Positions 35,018-49,452 of a stretch of 64,000 nucleotides of DNA are shown piece by piece. The stretch covers positions 105,249 to 169,248 of the forward strand of contig AZLU01000079.1 of assembly GCA_002224055.1 (NCBI GenBank). Direction: 5' to 3'. Source of the DNA: Pezizomycotina sp. ARF18 (taxonomy: Eukaryota > Ascomycota). The position numbers and the translations under genes were made by a program. The notes below the pieces were generated by a model. It was not told the origin of the DNA, ran no database searches, and saw nothing but the letters and a program-made list of their open reading frames with translations. The number at the start of each line of letters is the position of its first letter. Position 1 is the first letter of the stretch.

Positions 35018-38000
35018 ATGCTTATTCTCCCGCAGAGAGTGCGACCTTCTGTGCTACGAACAAGACTTTCCACGCAGCAATCATGGACTTTACTGCGGTA
35101 CAGAGCCGTACCACTCCAACGAAGGAACCACCTTGCTACGGCGGCAGCAGCAGAAGTGATTACTGACAACTCGAAATTCAGGAACTTGAAAGTAGTACAA
35201 CCACTCTTTTTTCTCGACGTTGTCTTTCTCTGCTCATTCCATATATATTTTGTTCAATTTTTCCGTGGAGGTGGCGACGTGCATATAAAGGAAGAAAGAT
35301 ACACCAATTGAATGAATACATATGATATATATATATATATATACATCTTCTGCTTTTCTTCTTTCTCCTCTCCGGCTTAATTATTGACTCGTTCGTTGTA
35401 CATAGTGGATTGCAAACCTCGCCTTAATGAAATCAACATCCAACAACTCAGCGACCATATCCATAATCAAATTTTTCCTGGTGGATGCAAGGAAGCCCCT
35501 AGAGACCTCGTGGAACTAGCTAAGAAACACCTCAAGGAGCACAGACTAGGTGACAAAACGGAAGAAACGCCCCGATCGGATTTGACCTACCAGCATTGCA
35601 GGGCAAGACGCAAACTCTCGACGAGCACTTCCACTTGCTAGGGACCAAGGCATCCGAACCATACCTTAGCAAGGCGAAGTTGTTTGCAGAAGTCGATTGC
35701 CCCGAGATACCGAAAGAATGGGTGAAACGAAGTGGTTGGACGAAATATGTGGCAGGAAAGGACCCGAGGAAATAGACTGCCCCGACGCCGACGCCTTCGT
35801 TTTCGATGTGGAAGTCTTGTGGAAAATCAGCCCTTTCCGGTCGTTGCCTGCGCCGTCAGCAAAAGCGCATGGTATGCTTGGATTTCGCCTTGGATAATGC
35901 AACAGTCAGATGATCGCCAGTTTGATACCGCTAGGCCCGCCAGACCAGGACAGGGTTATCATTGGACATAACGTGGGCTACGACCGGGCTAGGATCAAGG
36001 AGGAGTATAACAGAGTACAAACAAACAACTGCTTCATCGACACCATGTCTCTTCACGTCGCCGTCAATGGCATGTGTTCACGCCAACGGCCTGTGTGGCT
36101 GAAGCACCGAAAGAATCGTGAGCTCAGGGAAAAGATTGCGAACGAAACCGATTCGGAAGAGCTCGCCAAGTTATTGGAGCACGCTCCGACGAAATAGAGC
36201 AGGAACTATGGGTCGGAAGGAGCTCGGTGAATTCTCTCAGGGACGTTGCTCAATTCCATTGCAATGTATCAATCGACAAGGCTATGCGAGATGATCTAGG
36301 GGAAATGGAGGTGGAAACGCTCGCCACCAGACTTTCAGACACCCTAAACTACTGCGCCGCAGACGTTGCAATCACACACAAAGTTTATCAGAAAGTGTTG
36401 CCGGCTTTCTTAAAAGTTTGCCCTCATCCGGTCAGTTTCGCCGCGCTCCGCCATCTTTCCTCGCTCATCCTCCCCGTCAACGAAACTTGGGAGGAATATA
36501 TCCAAAAGGCGGAAGGAAAATACATTGAACTACTTGACAGCGTGCAGACGCATCTGAAGAAGTTAGCCGATGACGCTGTAAAGTTAAAGGGAGAACCGAA
36601 GAAAATATGAGAAGGACCCGTGGATGCGACAACTGGACTGGTCCGGCCAAGAAGTGAGGGTGACAAAATCCGGACACCCGGTCAAGCGCCAAAAAATGCC
36701 AGGGATGCCTAGATGGTACAAAGACCTTTTCCCCAAAGTAGACGGCGAGATGAAGATTACAGTAAGAACTAGATTGCTCCGCTTCTTCTTCGCCTAACCT
36801 GGAAAGGTTATCCTCTTACATGGACCGACAAGTATGGATGGACATTTAGAGTTCCAGTTGCAGACGTTGAGAAGCTCCAAAACGAGATCTCGTGCAGTGT
36901 ACAGAACTTCTGGAAGAGAAACCTTATATCTCGAAGATTACGGCCACCTTTATTACAAAGTACCACATAAAGACGGGAGCGAGGCTCGTTGTGCGACACC
37001 CCTTGCCAAGACATACCAGCGGTACTTCGAAGACGGTACATTGGATTCGGAGTTGGGTCGGAGCTGAAGTCAATGATTAGAGCACCACCCGGCTATGCTT
37101 TGTCGGCGCGGATGTTGATTCTGAAGAATTGTGGATTGCAAGCTTAGTAGGAGATGCACAGTTTAAACTCATGGCGGAAACGCAATCGGTTTCATGACAC
37201 TCGAAGGGACGAAAAAAGATGGAACAGACATGCACTCTAGAACGGCCTCTATGCTAGGATATCACGAAACGATGCCAAAATCTTCAACTACGGTAGAATT
37301 TATGGTGCAGGGCTGAAGTTTGCGACTAGCTTGCTTCGGCAATTTAACCCTTCTATGGAAGAATCAAAGCGGGCGAGACCACCGCAAGCAATGCAAAAAA
37401 GAAGAGGGTTGGGTCGGAGCTGAAGTCAATGATTAGAGCACCACCCGGCTATGCTTTTGTCGGCGCGGATGTTGATTCTGAAGAATTGTGGATTGCAAGC
37501 TTAGTAGGAGATGCACAGTTTAAACTTCATGGCGGAAACGCAATCGGTTTCATGACACTCGAAGGGACGAAAAAAGATGGAACAGACATGCACTCTAGAA
37601 CGGCCTCTATGCTAGGATATCACGAAACGATGCCAAAATCTTCAACTACGGTAGAATTTATGGTGCAGGGCTGAAGTTTGCGACTAGCTTGCTTCGGCAA
37701 TTTAACCCTTCTATGGAAGAATCAAAGCGGGCGAGACCGCGTCCAGGCTCTACCAAGAAACAAAGGAACGAGTACCTCTAAAAGACCATACAGCAACAAC
37801 CGGAAGTTCTGGAGAGGGGCACGGAGAGCTTTGTCTTCAACAAGCTCGAAGAGTTTGCGGAGCAGGACACTCCCGTACCCCCGTGCTCGGGGCTGGGATC
37901 ACCGAGGCGTTGCAAAGGCGATATATTAACAAAGGGTCTTTCCTAACGTCCCGGATCAATTGGGCGATTCAGAGTTCAGGCGTGGACTACCTACACCTAC

Positions 38001-38578
38001 TTATAATCTCGATGGACTACCTCATCAAATGCTATAAGATCGATGCCAGGCTTATGATCACGGTTCATGACGAGATCAGATATCTTGTCAAGGATAGAGG
38101 ACCGTTATCGGGCGGCCATGGCATTGCAAGTGTCTAATCTCTGGACGAGAGCCATGTTCGCACAACAGATGGCATCAATGACTCCCCCAAGCGTTGCGTT
38201 CTCTCTGCCGTCGATATTGACCATGTTTTACGAAAGGAGGTTGATTTGGATTGTATAACGCCTTCAAATCCACATCCAATCCCTCACGGCGAGTCCATCG
38301 ATATCGTAAATCTGCTGGAGAAGGGAGACGAGGCGGCTCTGGACCCAGAAATATATCACAAAAATGCTCCGGACCTATCAGATATAAAATACGAACGTCG
38401 CCCTACCGTTATGAGCGAGCTGGACAATAAATCCAACCACTACTTCCTCAGGGCTCAAATGGAGAGATCTGAGAAAGAGCTTCTCAAAATTGGCAAGGAG
38501 TACAGAGCCTTCCAATCGAAGAGTATGCCAAAGCCATCTCCCGCCAAGTTGATTGACAACGCAATTACTCCTCCCTGA
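35018..38578 (+). CDS. MIP1: Mitochondrial DNA polymerase gamma catalytic subunit (family A)
   Basis: Replicates mitochondrial DNA. Exon 1 (35018-35191) is an Arg-rich, acid-free mitochondrial targeting sequence ([20 protein letters not shown]). After an intron ending near 35405 comes [20 protein letters not shown]. The exonuclease motifs are visible: Exo I in FVFDVEVLW, Exo II in [18 protein letters not shown] and Exo III in [14 protein letters not shown]. Between them lie [13 protein letters not shown] and [20 protein letters not shown]. The spacer and thumb give [13 protein letters not shown] and [11 protein letters not shown]-like sequence. Polymerase motif A reads [17 protein letters not shown], motif [14 protein letters not shown], motif [11 protein letters not shown]. 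The end is [13 protein letters not shown]. There are at least ten single-base frame breaks. The segment expected between TLDSE (37050) and SNAKKKR (37390) is missing, replaced by an extra copy of motifs A and B. Confidence 0.9.
37052..37738 (+). repeat. Near-identical 329/331-bp tandem duplication inside MIP1
   Basis: Copy 1 is 37052-37380 and copy 2 is 37408-37738, separated by 27 nt. The two are identical except for two missing T residues in copy 1, each in a short homopolymer. Each copy encodes polymerase motifs A and B. Copy 2 has the normal upstream context ([15 protein letters not shown]); copy 1 is joined directly to TLDSE. Confidence 0.9.
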
Positions 38579-39574
38579 TGCCGACCTTGCCGACCTACAA
38601 ACGGGATTCTATTGAACTCACACAGCTCACGAGAATATCTCCTAGACCTAAAGGAAAACTCCACCGAAATCGATTCCGCCTCAAAGACTTTCTCCTCAAT
38701 CTCGGCCACAGTCTGATGCTCCAGGCATATCCCAAACGTTTCTTCTCCATCTACGCATCTTTTGTTCGATACCTAATCCTCCTCTATTTTGAATCTCTTT
38801 CCCTTCACTTTTCTTCTTAAGCCAATATATTTCCTTCTGTTTCTATTCTCCCCATCTGAACATTTGTTTTTTCTCTTGGCGGTATCTTTTTTTGGTACCT
38901 AGTTTCTGTGCTATATATGGCCGGCGTTTGTGGTTCTTTTGTCCCTTGATTGCATCTATGCACCGGAATTACTACTATTTTCTTTCTTCTCGAAAAAGCG
39001 TCGTATATTTCATTGCCGGACATCGAAGGATAAGGTTTGATGCATAATAGGTTCTTCGTGAAGCGCTGTTGATACCTTTCCCCACCGCGTTCATTACATT
39101 TTTTTTTCTTCTGCTCACTATCTTAATAGCAGAGATTTTATGGCTTTTTTTCCCGCATATAAATATGTATTAATAGTTGATGTATTTGATTAGTCCTTTT
39201 TTCTTTCTTAGAATAATGATTTGAGGAAGTGTATACTACTACTATTATACATCATTAAGATATCTATAAATGTTACAATGAAGCTGTCAAACTTCAGAAG
39301 ATAACACTGGCTATATGGTGAGAATGAACGCAGTACGTGAAATTAGTGATGCAGGAATTAATAATAACAAAACTATGCTGCAAAGAAATGTTGGTGAGGA
39401 AGATGATAATGCGATAGATAGATGTATTCATATCCTCGTCTTCTTGATGAACTTCCCTGGTAAATATGCTTTTTTTTGTCTATAAGTATGACATGGGACA
39501 AATATTTTTCTGGTAGGTCAATTCTTATGGCTTCTTTAGTAGTGCAATCTCAATTTTGTGTTTTTTGTAACATC
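38579..39574. other. Convergent spacer between MIP1 and TEL1
   Basis: 1.0 kb AT-rich region between the 3' ends of MIP1 (+) and TEL1 (-). It presumably carries both 3' UTRs. Short open frames follow the MIP1 stop but show no family features. Confidence 0.55.
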
Positions 39575-42500
39575 TCACACATACGCCGCCCAACCTGCGC
39601 GAAATATTAATATCAACTGTGCAACGTGCGACTTAGAAAGGGAATACGCTGTCTAATAAACAGAAAGACTTATCATACCTGAATATAAAACCGCCAAATT
39701 CTTCGTGTCGCTGGCGCTCTGGATTAGTTCGTTCACCGTAGCCTGAACGCTCAGCGTCTTGGAAAGCTTCTTGAGGACAACAGTCAAAGCTCTGTCAGCT
39801 TCGCTCTCGTTTGTCGACGAGTTGGCTTGGTTTGGCCTTAGCTTCGTTGCATCGCCGAGTTCTCGTCTTGGTCCTGGATTTTCTCAGCCGAAGCGGTGAA
39901 ATAGTCCTGTGAACAAGTGGTGAAAAAGTAGATCGTCAGCGATGTGAATCAACACACTAGTTTGGGAGTGAAAGGTGGATTAGGTTTAGCTTACCAGCTG
40001 TACAAAGGATCGTAACGGAGAACGTCCAAGATAGTCATAATATTGGACGCTTCGTTTCGAAGGACCGTAAGCGTAAACTCGCAGCACCGTCTGAAGACAC
40101 CTTCGGTTTTGGTAATGCCCATGCCGTCTATGATATCGCGAGTGAGCCTGAAGGTACCACTTCTGGGACCGGGAAGAACTCGGCCCTACAAAACGATAAG
40201 AAAGTTAGTCACGGTCCAAAAAGAGAGGCAAAACGACAGTTTTTATACGGCGCGCTTTTGGGCGTACAAACTGTTCGAACGCACACCAAGATCAATATGA
40301 ACAACCTCTCCGCTGTTCTGGTCCAGGAGGATGTTGTGACCATGCCTATCACCCAATCCGAGAATGTGACAAGGATCGATATGGCAGCAGTACTCTGCTG
40401 TATGCCAGCCGTTTCGAAAACCAGTCGTCCGGTCCATGGAAGGAATGCAGGAAGAAGTACCTCATTACCCGGCTGGAAGTTCTCCATGACCCTTTCGAAA
40501 ACACGGATGCGATCCTCCTAGATTTCTGTTGGACTTTGGTGATTTCTTCCGGCATACTCCGGCTTCCAATCCTTCGGGTGGTACAGGGCATGCGCGGGTA
40601 TAAGGTAGTCGTGCAGGGGCATGGTGTGCAAGACGAACTCTATGATTCCAGACGTTGTGGATAACGGCAGGACTTTGTACGTTCTGATGCTGAGGTTCCT
40701 CTGCTGGTTGCCCGGCTCTTTTGCAGGAGATCGCTGACTTGTTCGAAGACTTGCTCCATGATAGCGTCTTGCCGTAGATATCATTCCCGCCTTTGACCTA
40801 TTGACATGTATTAGTAGGCATTATCAAGCCTAGAGGGATAGAAATACATATCACGTTTGACATACAAGCTGTTTGAACCTTTGTCCAGCTGAAGATCTAC
40901 AGGTAATGATCTTCGGCATACTGATGCCGGAAGCGAGACAATATCTGGATCGAATCTAAGAATGTGTGGCGTTTTAGAATAGTTGCAATCTGCACGAATC
41001 TCGACTTCATTGTCGGTGGAGGGACTTTCAATTCGGTATCTCCTTGTCGAAGATCCTCCAATATCTGGGGAAGAGCTTCTTGAACGCAACGCTAAAGCTT
41101 TTGTTAATTTGGATTCTCGATATAAGGGAGCCAGGAGCCTGGGAGAAGAACTTCAAACAGCCAAGCCAGACCTCTGGAGTGACCAACATACCTGTGATTG
41201 CCGCTTCTCAACCTTTTTCTTGCGCGAGTTCCATGAAATAACCTGTAGCCTTGAATAGATTGTCGGAAATGGTCCGCGTCTCTTCGTCGCTTCCGAGAGT
41301 TTCAAGTATTTGTTCTGCAGCCTGTTGGCGAGAAATTGCAGCCATGATATCCGTGGTAAGGATGTTCTTTGCAAATACGGTAAATAAGGCCATAGAGGAG
41401 CTCTTGAAACCTGTCGATTCCATCTTGTGGATTTTGGACTGAAAGTCGCGATGAAAGCTGGTTCATCATGGGGACGAATTTCCTTGAAGGTACCTTCTTT
41501 AGGAGCGGGTATGCTGCTACATTCGCGCGCTCGTTGGTCGAATGCTCTAACCATAGGGAGCAAAATTTGAGGGCGTCGCTTTCGAAATCATCGCATGACT
41601 GAAGGCAAAGGAGATAATGCTCAATACTTCGTGCTAAGAATAGCTGCTTGTTTTCCCGTAATCGCTCGAATTCAAACCTGTCTTGTTCAAATAGCACCTT
41701 CGCTTTGTTCCGGTATGAACGATAGCTATTCGCCTTTGCACCAGAAGTTGATCTCACGAGCCTTTCCAACTGCTCGGCCTCCGCTTGTTTCTGGAGCATC
41801 AACTTCTCCGCACGATCCAGATCTTCTTTGTTGCCAGGATTTCTCAGCTGCTGGTCACAGAAAACGGCAAAGTCGTGATGAACTTTGCCAATGACCTTAG
41901 GCGTGAGCTTTTGTTTCTTTAGCTCATTTACAGCGGGTTCTAAGTAAGTTGTAACAATGTATTCTGGCTTCTCCAGCCTTGCTTCTGAAGTCCAGGTTCC
42001 CTGTGGAGGTCTTAGTTTGGTTCATTTACGTTAATGTGATGTAGTTCCTGGTATAATTAGCTTACCACTTTGGCGAAAAGCTCCGCGCGGCTCACTTGGA
42101 TGCTCTGCTTTGCCAACGCTTGCATTTGAGATGAATCCAATAGCGCATGCAAACTACCGATAGACGACACCATCTCACCTTGTTCCCACAAGACATTCGA
42201 AGCCTCAAATTTGGCAGCAACCTCAATTTCGATGCCAACGCTGCGGCAAGGATCGATAGCTTCACTTAGATCGGTTGCCAGCGCGAGGGATTTTTGTAAG
42301 ACATCGTGGACGCGGGACATTTGGCAAGCGCTAATAAGAGCTTCTGCTTCCAACAAACGTGCGTCTGAGACGTCTAGTTGCAGGCGCTCACGAAGATGGG
42401 CGCGTTTTACGAGCGAGCTAAACGTAGCAATCCTGGCTGCGTGCAGCTTTTCGACATCCGCAAAGCTATAAGATAAAGCGGAATTAGCTATTGTCGTAAG

Positions 42501-45500
42501 AAAGAAACCACTCATGAAACATCTAGTTACTTACTTTCCTGTTTCCATCCACCTGTCCCTTTGCCGCTGTCGGTTATCAAACACTTTCTTCAGCGCGTCG
42601 ACATTTGCTGCACCGGTGACCTCTTCGATTTCGAACAAGATGGCGAGAGTGCGCATGCCAGTAGCCAATGATTCTCCTGTTTGTTTCGATGCGATCATTT
42701 GTTCCATAGTTGCCATTACAGACTTGTCCATGTTATGAGTAGTAAGCTGGACGTTAGGGTTGTTGTTCATAAACTGCAATGCTTGATATATAGAGGCGGA
42801 CTGTGAGGTGTTATTCGACGGACACGGTAAGTCCCATTGCTCCAATCTCAGCGCTGATTGAAGCATGCTGTCGAGTACATCGTCGCCGCTGTTTGGCGCG
42901 TTTCGAACCAAGGATAGCGAGAGACCGCTTAAGCCGACGGAGACCAAAGAATCTAGAACACCGTTTATGCTTACGTCCGCGGTATTAGACGTTTCACGTG
43001 TGGCGCTGTCAAGGTGGGCTCCTTCGAAGGAAAGACTCTTCCAGCCGTCTCCTTCGTATTTTAGTCTGGACATAACAGTCCTCAAGCTTGCATTCTGTTT
43101 TACTCCGTAAAAAGAATCCGGTTCATTGACGTTGCGGTAAATCTCTAGGAGGACGTCCGAAGGTTCAAAGTCCTCCTTGTTGCTTCGTGATACGTGCATC
43201 TCAGCAAAGAGTAAGCGGTTTTGTATAGCTTGCATGTTGTTGCAACTTGAGCCAGGTTATGGTAGTCAATATCGAGCCATTCCTCACGAGCCAGGCTGGT
43301 ACTTTCTTTAGGGTAAGCCTTGGTACGAAGATATAGGACGCAATTGATTAGAATGATGGTGTGCTCAGTAGTCGCCTCGCTGCAGTTCGCAAAACATTTC
43401 TTAAAGAATGCAGAGCATTCCTCCCTAAAACGACCATCGCCGTTGGAAGCTCCCCTTAGAAGGAGAAGGTGAAGTAGGTACGGTATGACTTGACGGGCGA
43501 GGCCGTTCACCGAACTTAATATATCTGAAAGAGGCGTAACCACTGCATCATTCTCAACTTGTCCAGACATCCAGTTCGCAACCTTTCTTACCCAGCCCTC
43601 AAACTGCGGGTTCGAGGAAAGTTCCGGGATATCGCCAAAGCTAGTTGTGGGATTCGATTTCTTGGATACTGGAGGGGCCTGCATGGACATCCACCGAAGC
43701 GCATCGTACAGTGGAGCAGGGAAGTTTCCTTGCATATCCGGTCCTTGATCGGCGTGTATGATTTCTCTCAGCGTTCTTTCAGCGAGCCCAACCTCGTGCT
43801 TGTCGGAACCGACAAAAGTCCTTGGATTGCACGAAGGATGAATTTTTGAGAGGTAGCGCCATCTGCTGCTTTCTTGCTGGGCTCCATTCTAAGGGTTCCG
43901 AAAGGACTACCTCCTCGTTCCACTCCTCTTGCACAACGCCGTTTGACGCAAAGGATCTTCCCAAGACGCGCGCCGCCCAGAGCAGGAACTCATCACTTAG
44001 GTCGAATTTTTTGCAAACTTTCAAAAGCACCTTTGAAACGGCTACAGCCTCCCTGTCGGATGCAATGAAACTCGCCATACCATTTCGAGGCGACGGAAAG
44101 ATGAACCAAGTATAGTGAAGGCCAATCTTTTAGACACATCATCAAGAAGCGGCTCATTTGACATTTCGTCACGAATAAGCGCTTTCAGTAACGAGAAATT
44201 TGCCTCGTCGGCGACATTACCAGCCCTTATGTCTACAGCGGAGTTGATGATCGCATGGAAAGATTCCGATTGACGGCTGTTTAGCTGTGTGGATTCATAA
44301 CCTCGCAAATATTCCGCAAGCCATTCCTGGAACTCTTGGGCGGTTGTTTGGCTGTGCTCAAGCTGACTGTGAATGTCTTCGCCGGATGGCTCTTTGGAAA
44401 TGAATGTTTGTAAACCGGTTAAAACGGCTAGAGAGGTACTGACAACAAAACTTGGAACCTTGATGAGATAGGATTTGCCAACACGCAGAAGGTACTGGAT
44501 TACCCCAATTGTATCTTTAGCGCAAACTTCATCGAAAGATACGGAACTAGACCGTGAATAGTCATCTCTAATGGATAGCCTGGGTGGACGTATGACCTGC
44601 TAGGGAAACTAGGACCCTTATCTTCCTTACGATGGCACATACTTGATCGGACCCTAACGAAGGGGTTATAGTCTCGAAGAGATGCCGCATGACCAGAGTA
44701 TATAAAGCTGGGTCCAGATGCGGGCCACCGTGCCCAATCCTCCTCCAATATTGACTCCGAGACCAGTCTTTTGGCAAACGTGGTGAATGCAAGTGAAGAT
44801 ACTACCGGTTTATAAAACGGCCGAAAGGGTCAAGGATCTTCGCCGAAGGATGGCTGATCTCTAAAATCTCGTTCATTATATTCCTAGTATCCGAGAGTTC
44901 ATTGTGCTGAGATAGAAACTTGTTATAGGATCACCTTCTCCATCGTTCTGAGAGCGATCCGATTTTTCAGTCTTGAAAGGCGGTGCAGTGTTTAGTACTT
45001 CAAAAAGAATTGAGATGATCAGTGACAGTTGCTCTGCGAGAAGTTCAAAGAACTCCTCATCTCCCAGATGCTGTCGTAGGTGACGCTCGCCGCTATCTCT
45101 TTCTCCGCTTTTAGTAACAGACGCCTGGGCGAGAGAATATGCGTATATTCTAGCAAAAGTCGAGCGCAAAAGCTCCTTGTAATCGATCTCGAGGATTGCT
45201 GACAGCTCTTCGGCGCTCTTTTCCTTTCGAGATAATATGAGAATCGCGACGAGTTCCTCCCTAACATCCATAAAAAGACCGCGTCGGCTGGAGTAGCCGA
45301 AAGTTGATATGGTATATCGTTCATGTCGCCCTCGTGGTCGAACCAAACATAAAGGAGCTGACTCTTGAATTTTTGCAACAGCTCCTTAGGATCCTAAAGT
45401 TTATGGATTTCGCAATAAGAGGCATGACCCGCTCTGCGTATGGCGATGAGTTTGGAACGAGTGCGGCCGTTTCGAATATGTGGAATATTGCGGACTTCAT

Positions 45501-48500
45501 CAGATGGAACGAAGCGGGCACAAGTTGGGCAAGACTGTACACCCGAAGAGCCATGCCCTCCACGTGGTCAGCATTTTGCTAATGTATTCCATTACGTCGT
45601 TGTATATCTTCGCGTGCCTCTCAATAGGGAAACGATTGAATAGGGTGAGCATGCGGTTTGCGACGAAGTACCGCACTCGAATATCCTCATCATCCTGAAG
45701 TTCAAAGAAATGCGTCCTTACAGACGAACTTCCTCCCGGCGGTAATCAGGCTTGATTGCCAAACCCTACGCAGAAGCTCAGCAACCGATATCCTAACAGA
45801 AGATGACATCACCTTCTTTCCCAGAGCTGCCAAGATTATCCATGTGTAGACCGCCTCGCATCTGTCATATAATTCATCATTTTGTTGCTGATGTACCCAT
45901 TCGTCGACGAGAACCGTCACCAAATCTAAGCATATTACGATTCCAGCTTCGCATCGCTCTACATCGTACTTCCGTAATAGCTCTCCGGCAATTTCTGTTA
46001 CGAGGGTTTCCGCGATATCTCTAGATAAGAATTGGTTGTCTCTGATGACATCGTTGATCACTCGTCGAGACGATATAAGTTGTGATGGCTGCAAGGCGGT
46101 GAGAAACTCAGCGAATTCGCTATAGACTGCTTCTTCTCCTTCTGTGTGCCACAATGACACAAATCGAAGAATCTCCAACGCGAAAATAGTCCTAGATTGT
46201 ACAGAACAGGCCACCTTTTGTGCGGTTCGGGAAACCTCAGAATCAGAGGCCTGATCTTTTTTGCGGCGTTCCTGAAACATGTCATCAAGCTCCATGACAT
46301 CGTCCATCTCATCTTGAGCGGCTTCTCCCATAGGTAAGTGGCGTTGTAATGAACGATCCAAGGAACAAAACATTTGACCACTTAGTCCTTGAAAAAGCTG
46401 CATTTGCACGTCATTATGCAGCAAGTCCCGTATCTGCGGAAGAACATTGAATATGGTAGAAGCGAACGCATCGAGATGTTCCCGCTTATAGTTAACCTTT
46501 CCTAGAATAGGGCCTAAGATCTCGGCAAGCTTCAACACCTTTTCATCAAAGATCTCCGCTCGTTTTGTATTTGTGATCATCGTGCAAGACCGAAAAATGC
46601 TTGCAACTGCGATAAAAATGGTAAATTCATGGATCATATCAGAACTTATAAGCTGAATCTGAGTGTTGGTGATTGACTGCCACCTCTCCGTTAACGCGTC
46701 AGACTGTCGTTCCAGAAAATCCACGATTTGCTTGTCGATGGTAACATGAATATCCTTCCGCAAGGCTGCGCTATCATCTAACATTTCATCAGGATGAATG
46801 ATACTGTGCCTTTCCAGGTCTCCGCAAATCAATCGCTCATCGTCAAGCAATAGATAAGCTACAATGGCTGATGCTTTATTGGCACGTAGAAGCGCCTGGC
46901 CAATCGTCCCACAGCATCCGTCTCGGTGTGGATTTGTTAAGGGATATTTTCTTGCACTGCATAGAAATAGGCAATGGAGGATGTCAGATGGGTCAAGGTT
47001 GTCCGGCTGAGCTAAAGATGTTCGATCAAACATGTCACTAATGGGAAATTGAGAATGGTGTTAGAGGCTAAACGGGGAAATCGAAATACATTGATAGTCG
47101 AAGTAAAATAACTGCAATAAGAAGAGAATCTCAGTCAGGAGAATGAGCAAATCACGTACTTGGCCTCCATTTTGAAAGAATCCACTGCCACAGTCGCTCT
47201 TCCGGCTCTATGACACTTAAATGGACGGTACTTCTGCGTTTTTTGAGGATTGCTGCCAGAATGCGATGTGGAGTCCGTCACGATGGCAGGGCCGTTGAGC
47301 TCGGTCTTCAGAAGTAGTCGTCGATTAGTTGAATATGTTCGGGCTGATTGACGCAGTTCTTATCCATCATTATTTGAAGCAGGTATGTAGAAACTCGGCA
47401 CATCGATGCACTTGGAACCGTTCGAATGGCGAGTTGCCACAGTTGCTGCCATATTGCAGTATGGGGTTGGCTTTCAAATTGCGGGTTGTAGAGGATTCTA
47501 AATTTGTGTGATCGATTTAGCAGGTCTTACCTCTACTCAATACTCTGGGCTACAGTTTTTCAGATGACAAAGTAGAGAACGTTAAGCTCGGGTAATACAT
47601 ACGCTACCATTGATAACATTGCCCAACAGCGATCTCGGCGTTATCCTCCGAACATATCTGAACAAGGTCGAACAAAACGCCGTTACATCTGATGCTGCTC
47701 CTTTCCATTTATCCAAGTAGAACGGCATAACCTGTAAAGCTGCCAGCCTGTGTTTCATTTGGGGAGATTTCAATTCAGAAACCAGATTATCAAAGTGAGA
47801 GGATATCTTTCTCCGTTTCGAGGGCCACCGCTTCGTCAATGTCCATGGGAGAGGGCTCGTCATTTGTAGAATCAAGAGCATGTATGAGGACAGCAATATA
47901 CTGTAAATCGTCCAGTACTGTTCAGCTTTCTGGGAGCTGCTTCGCAAGCTAAATGACTGCAGATTAAAGGGCGTCGCAGGACTGGCGGCGACGGTATAGG
48001 CAGATTTTAGAAAGAGGTGGTCTATTTGTAGTCGATCCCTCTCTAGACGGTCTTGGTACTCGGAGCATAGGATTTCCAGCATTTCCTCCAGCTGATGCCT
48101 TATACTGCTATCACCGCGTTTAAGATCACTCACAAAATGTGCAAAACAGAATATAAGGCAGATGAGCAGTTGGTCTTTTAAGTTTGCGTGCTTCGTGGTC
48201 CACAGTTTGCAAATGAGGGGTAAGACGGTGGATGATATTCTTGAAGCTAGCTTCAAGTTGTTCGCGCTAACGGACTCAAGAGTGACATTTAAAGCAGTGA
48301 AGGCTGGCTGGTGTGCAATTGATTCTGACTGTTGTTTGGAGAGAAGCTAAGCAAGGAGTCGACGAGCAGCTTGGACGTCTTCTCGCCGGCTACATAGGCT
48401 TGTGGAGCTGATACGAGGTACTCGATGCAGTACACCATCTCGGTTGTCTCCAGTTTAGCGTGTATTGGGCTGGGAGGACGAGATGGTCGTCCTGAAGGAG

Positions 48501-49452
48501 TGCATTCCGCTCAGGTGTAGAGACGAGCCATTTGCATTACTGCTGCTATTATTTTCAGGATCGCTTATGGAGCGCATCTGATGTTCCAAGCCACCACAAC
48601 AGAACTTGATAAGGTCCAACCAATCCTCCGGCATCAGGTGTTTCTGCGTGTGGTTCATGGGAGAGGATGATCCGTAAAGATTTGATGTAATCGAGAGCGA
48701 GAGGTTCGCAGAATGAGTCGCCTTGAAGAGGTAACGTTTGCATGATGTGCTGGAAAATGGCTTTGACAGTTTTATACTTCAAGACCTTCACGCTAATCTC
48801 AATTGCCATTCGCAATGTAGATGCGCACTGTTGGAGCCGGTCTTCGAATTTGGGGCGGAATGATGCTCGCGTTTGCTTGAGCATGCCCGATTTGTCTGTA
48901 ATGGCAGCTTGAACAGCGCCTCAAACATCTTGTGGAAGCCTTTGTCGTTGATGTCCTTGCTAATCAACCCCTCGTTAGCTCAGAACGCCCTTATATGAAA
49001 ACCTCCATGGGAGTGTCTTGCTTCCTACTTACACATTTTCGGCGATACTTAGGATGTGTCGAAGGTCTATTCTCCAGAGTGAGCATCACTTGTATGAGGA
49101 AAAAAAACCACACCACCACCACCACCACCAGAAAAAGTCATTGGATATACACACCACGAAGTCCTTCGCTCCTCTGGGTCGGCTTATCGGATTGTACGGA
49201 CTCTAGATATTAGGGCAACTTTAGTTATCAAGCACTTTTAGGATTGGAAATGCGAAGCTAAACCGAACTCCAATCATAATTGAATTGAAAGAGAAGGCAA
49301 AACTTGACAGCGTCCATGAACACTCACCGTACGCCTGAAAGAGGTAATGTCTGTCATTTTGTAAGTTTTTGTCCTCGCAGTATTGGTAACCTTGGTGTAA
49401 TGCCGGAGGTAGTCGTGGATTGCTGCAATCCAGTTATCCAGCTGCTACTCAT
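39575..49452 (-). CDS. TEL1: ATM-type PI3-kinase-like serine/threonine kinase
   Basis: DNA double-strand-break and telomere checkpoint kinase. The C-terminus is clear: the catalytic loop [14 protein letters not shown] and metal site VVHIDLGV near 40300, the activation and PIKK regulatory region ([40 protein letters not shown]), then the FATC domain ([20 protein letters not shown], and after an intron GWAAYV, stop 39575-39577). The glycine-rich start is near 40760 (KGGNDIYG). The FAT and HEAT-repeat body covers about 41.1-48.3 kb, including a long intact frame at 45702-47033. The N-terminal TAN-type region is at 48.5-49.45 kb: [12 protein letters not shown], then after an intron [16 protein letters not shown]. 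The span of about 9.9 kb fits the usual 2,800-2,900 residues plus introns. Many frame breaks occur, plus an in-frame TAG near 49446. The exact start is uncertain. Confidence 0.9.

Noticed and set aside
35018-38578. MIP1 as a nuclear pseudogene
   Set aside because: All exonuclease and polymerase motifs are intact, and the breaks match the error pattern seen in every other gene of the window.
45702-47033. Possible separate gene from the long 443-codon minus-strand frame
   Set aside because: It is flanked on both sides by fragments continuing the same helical protein and lies within the TEL1 span, so it is part of TEL1.
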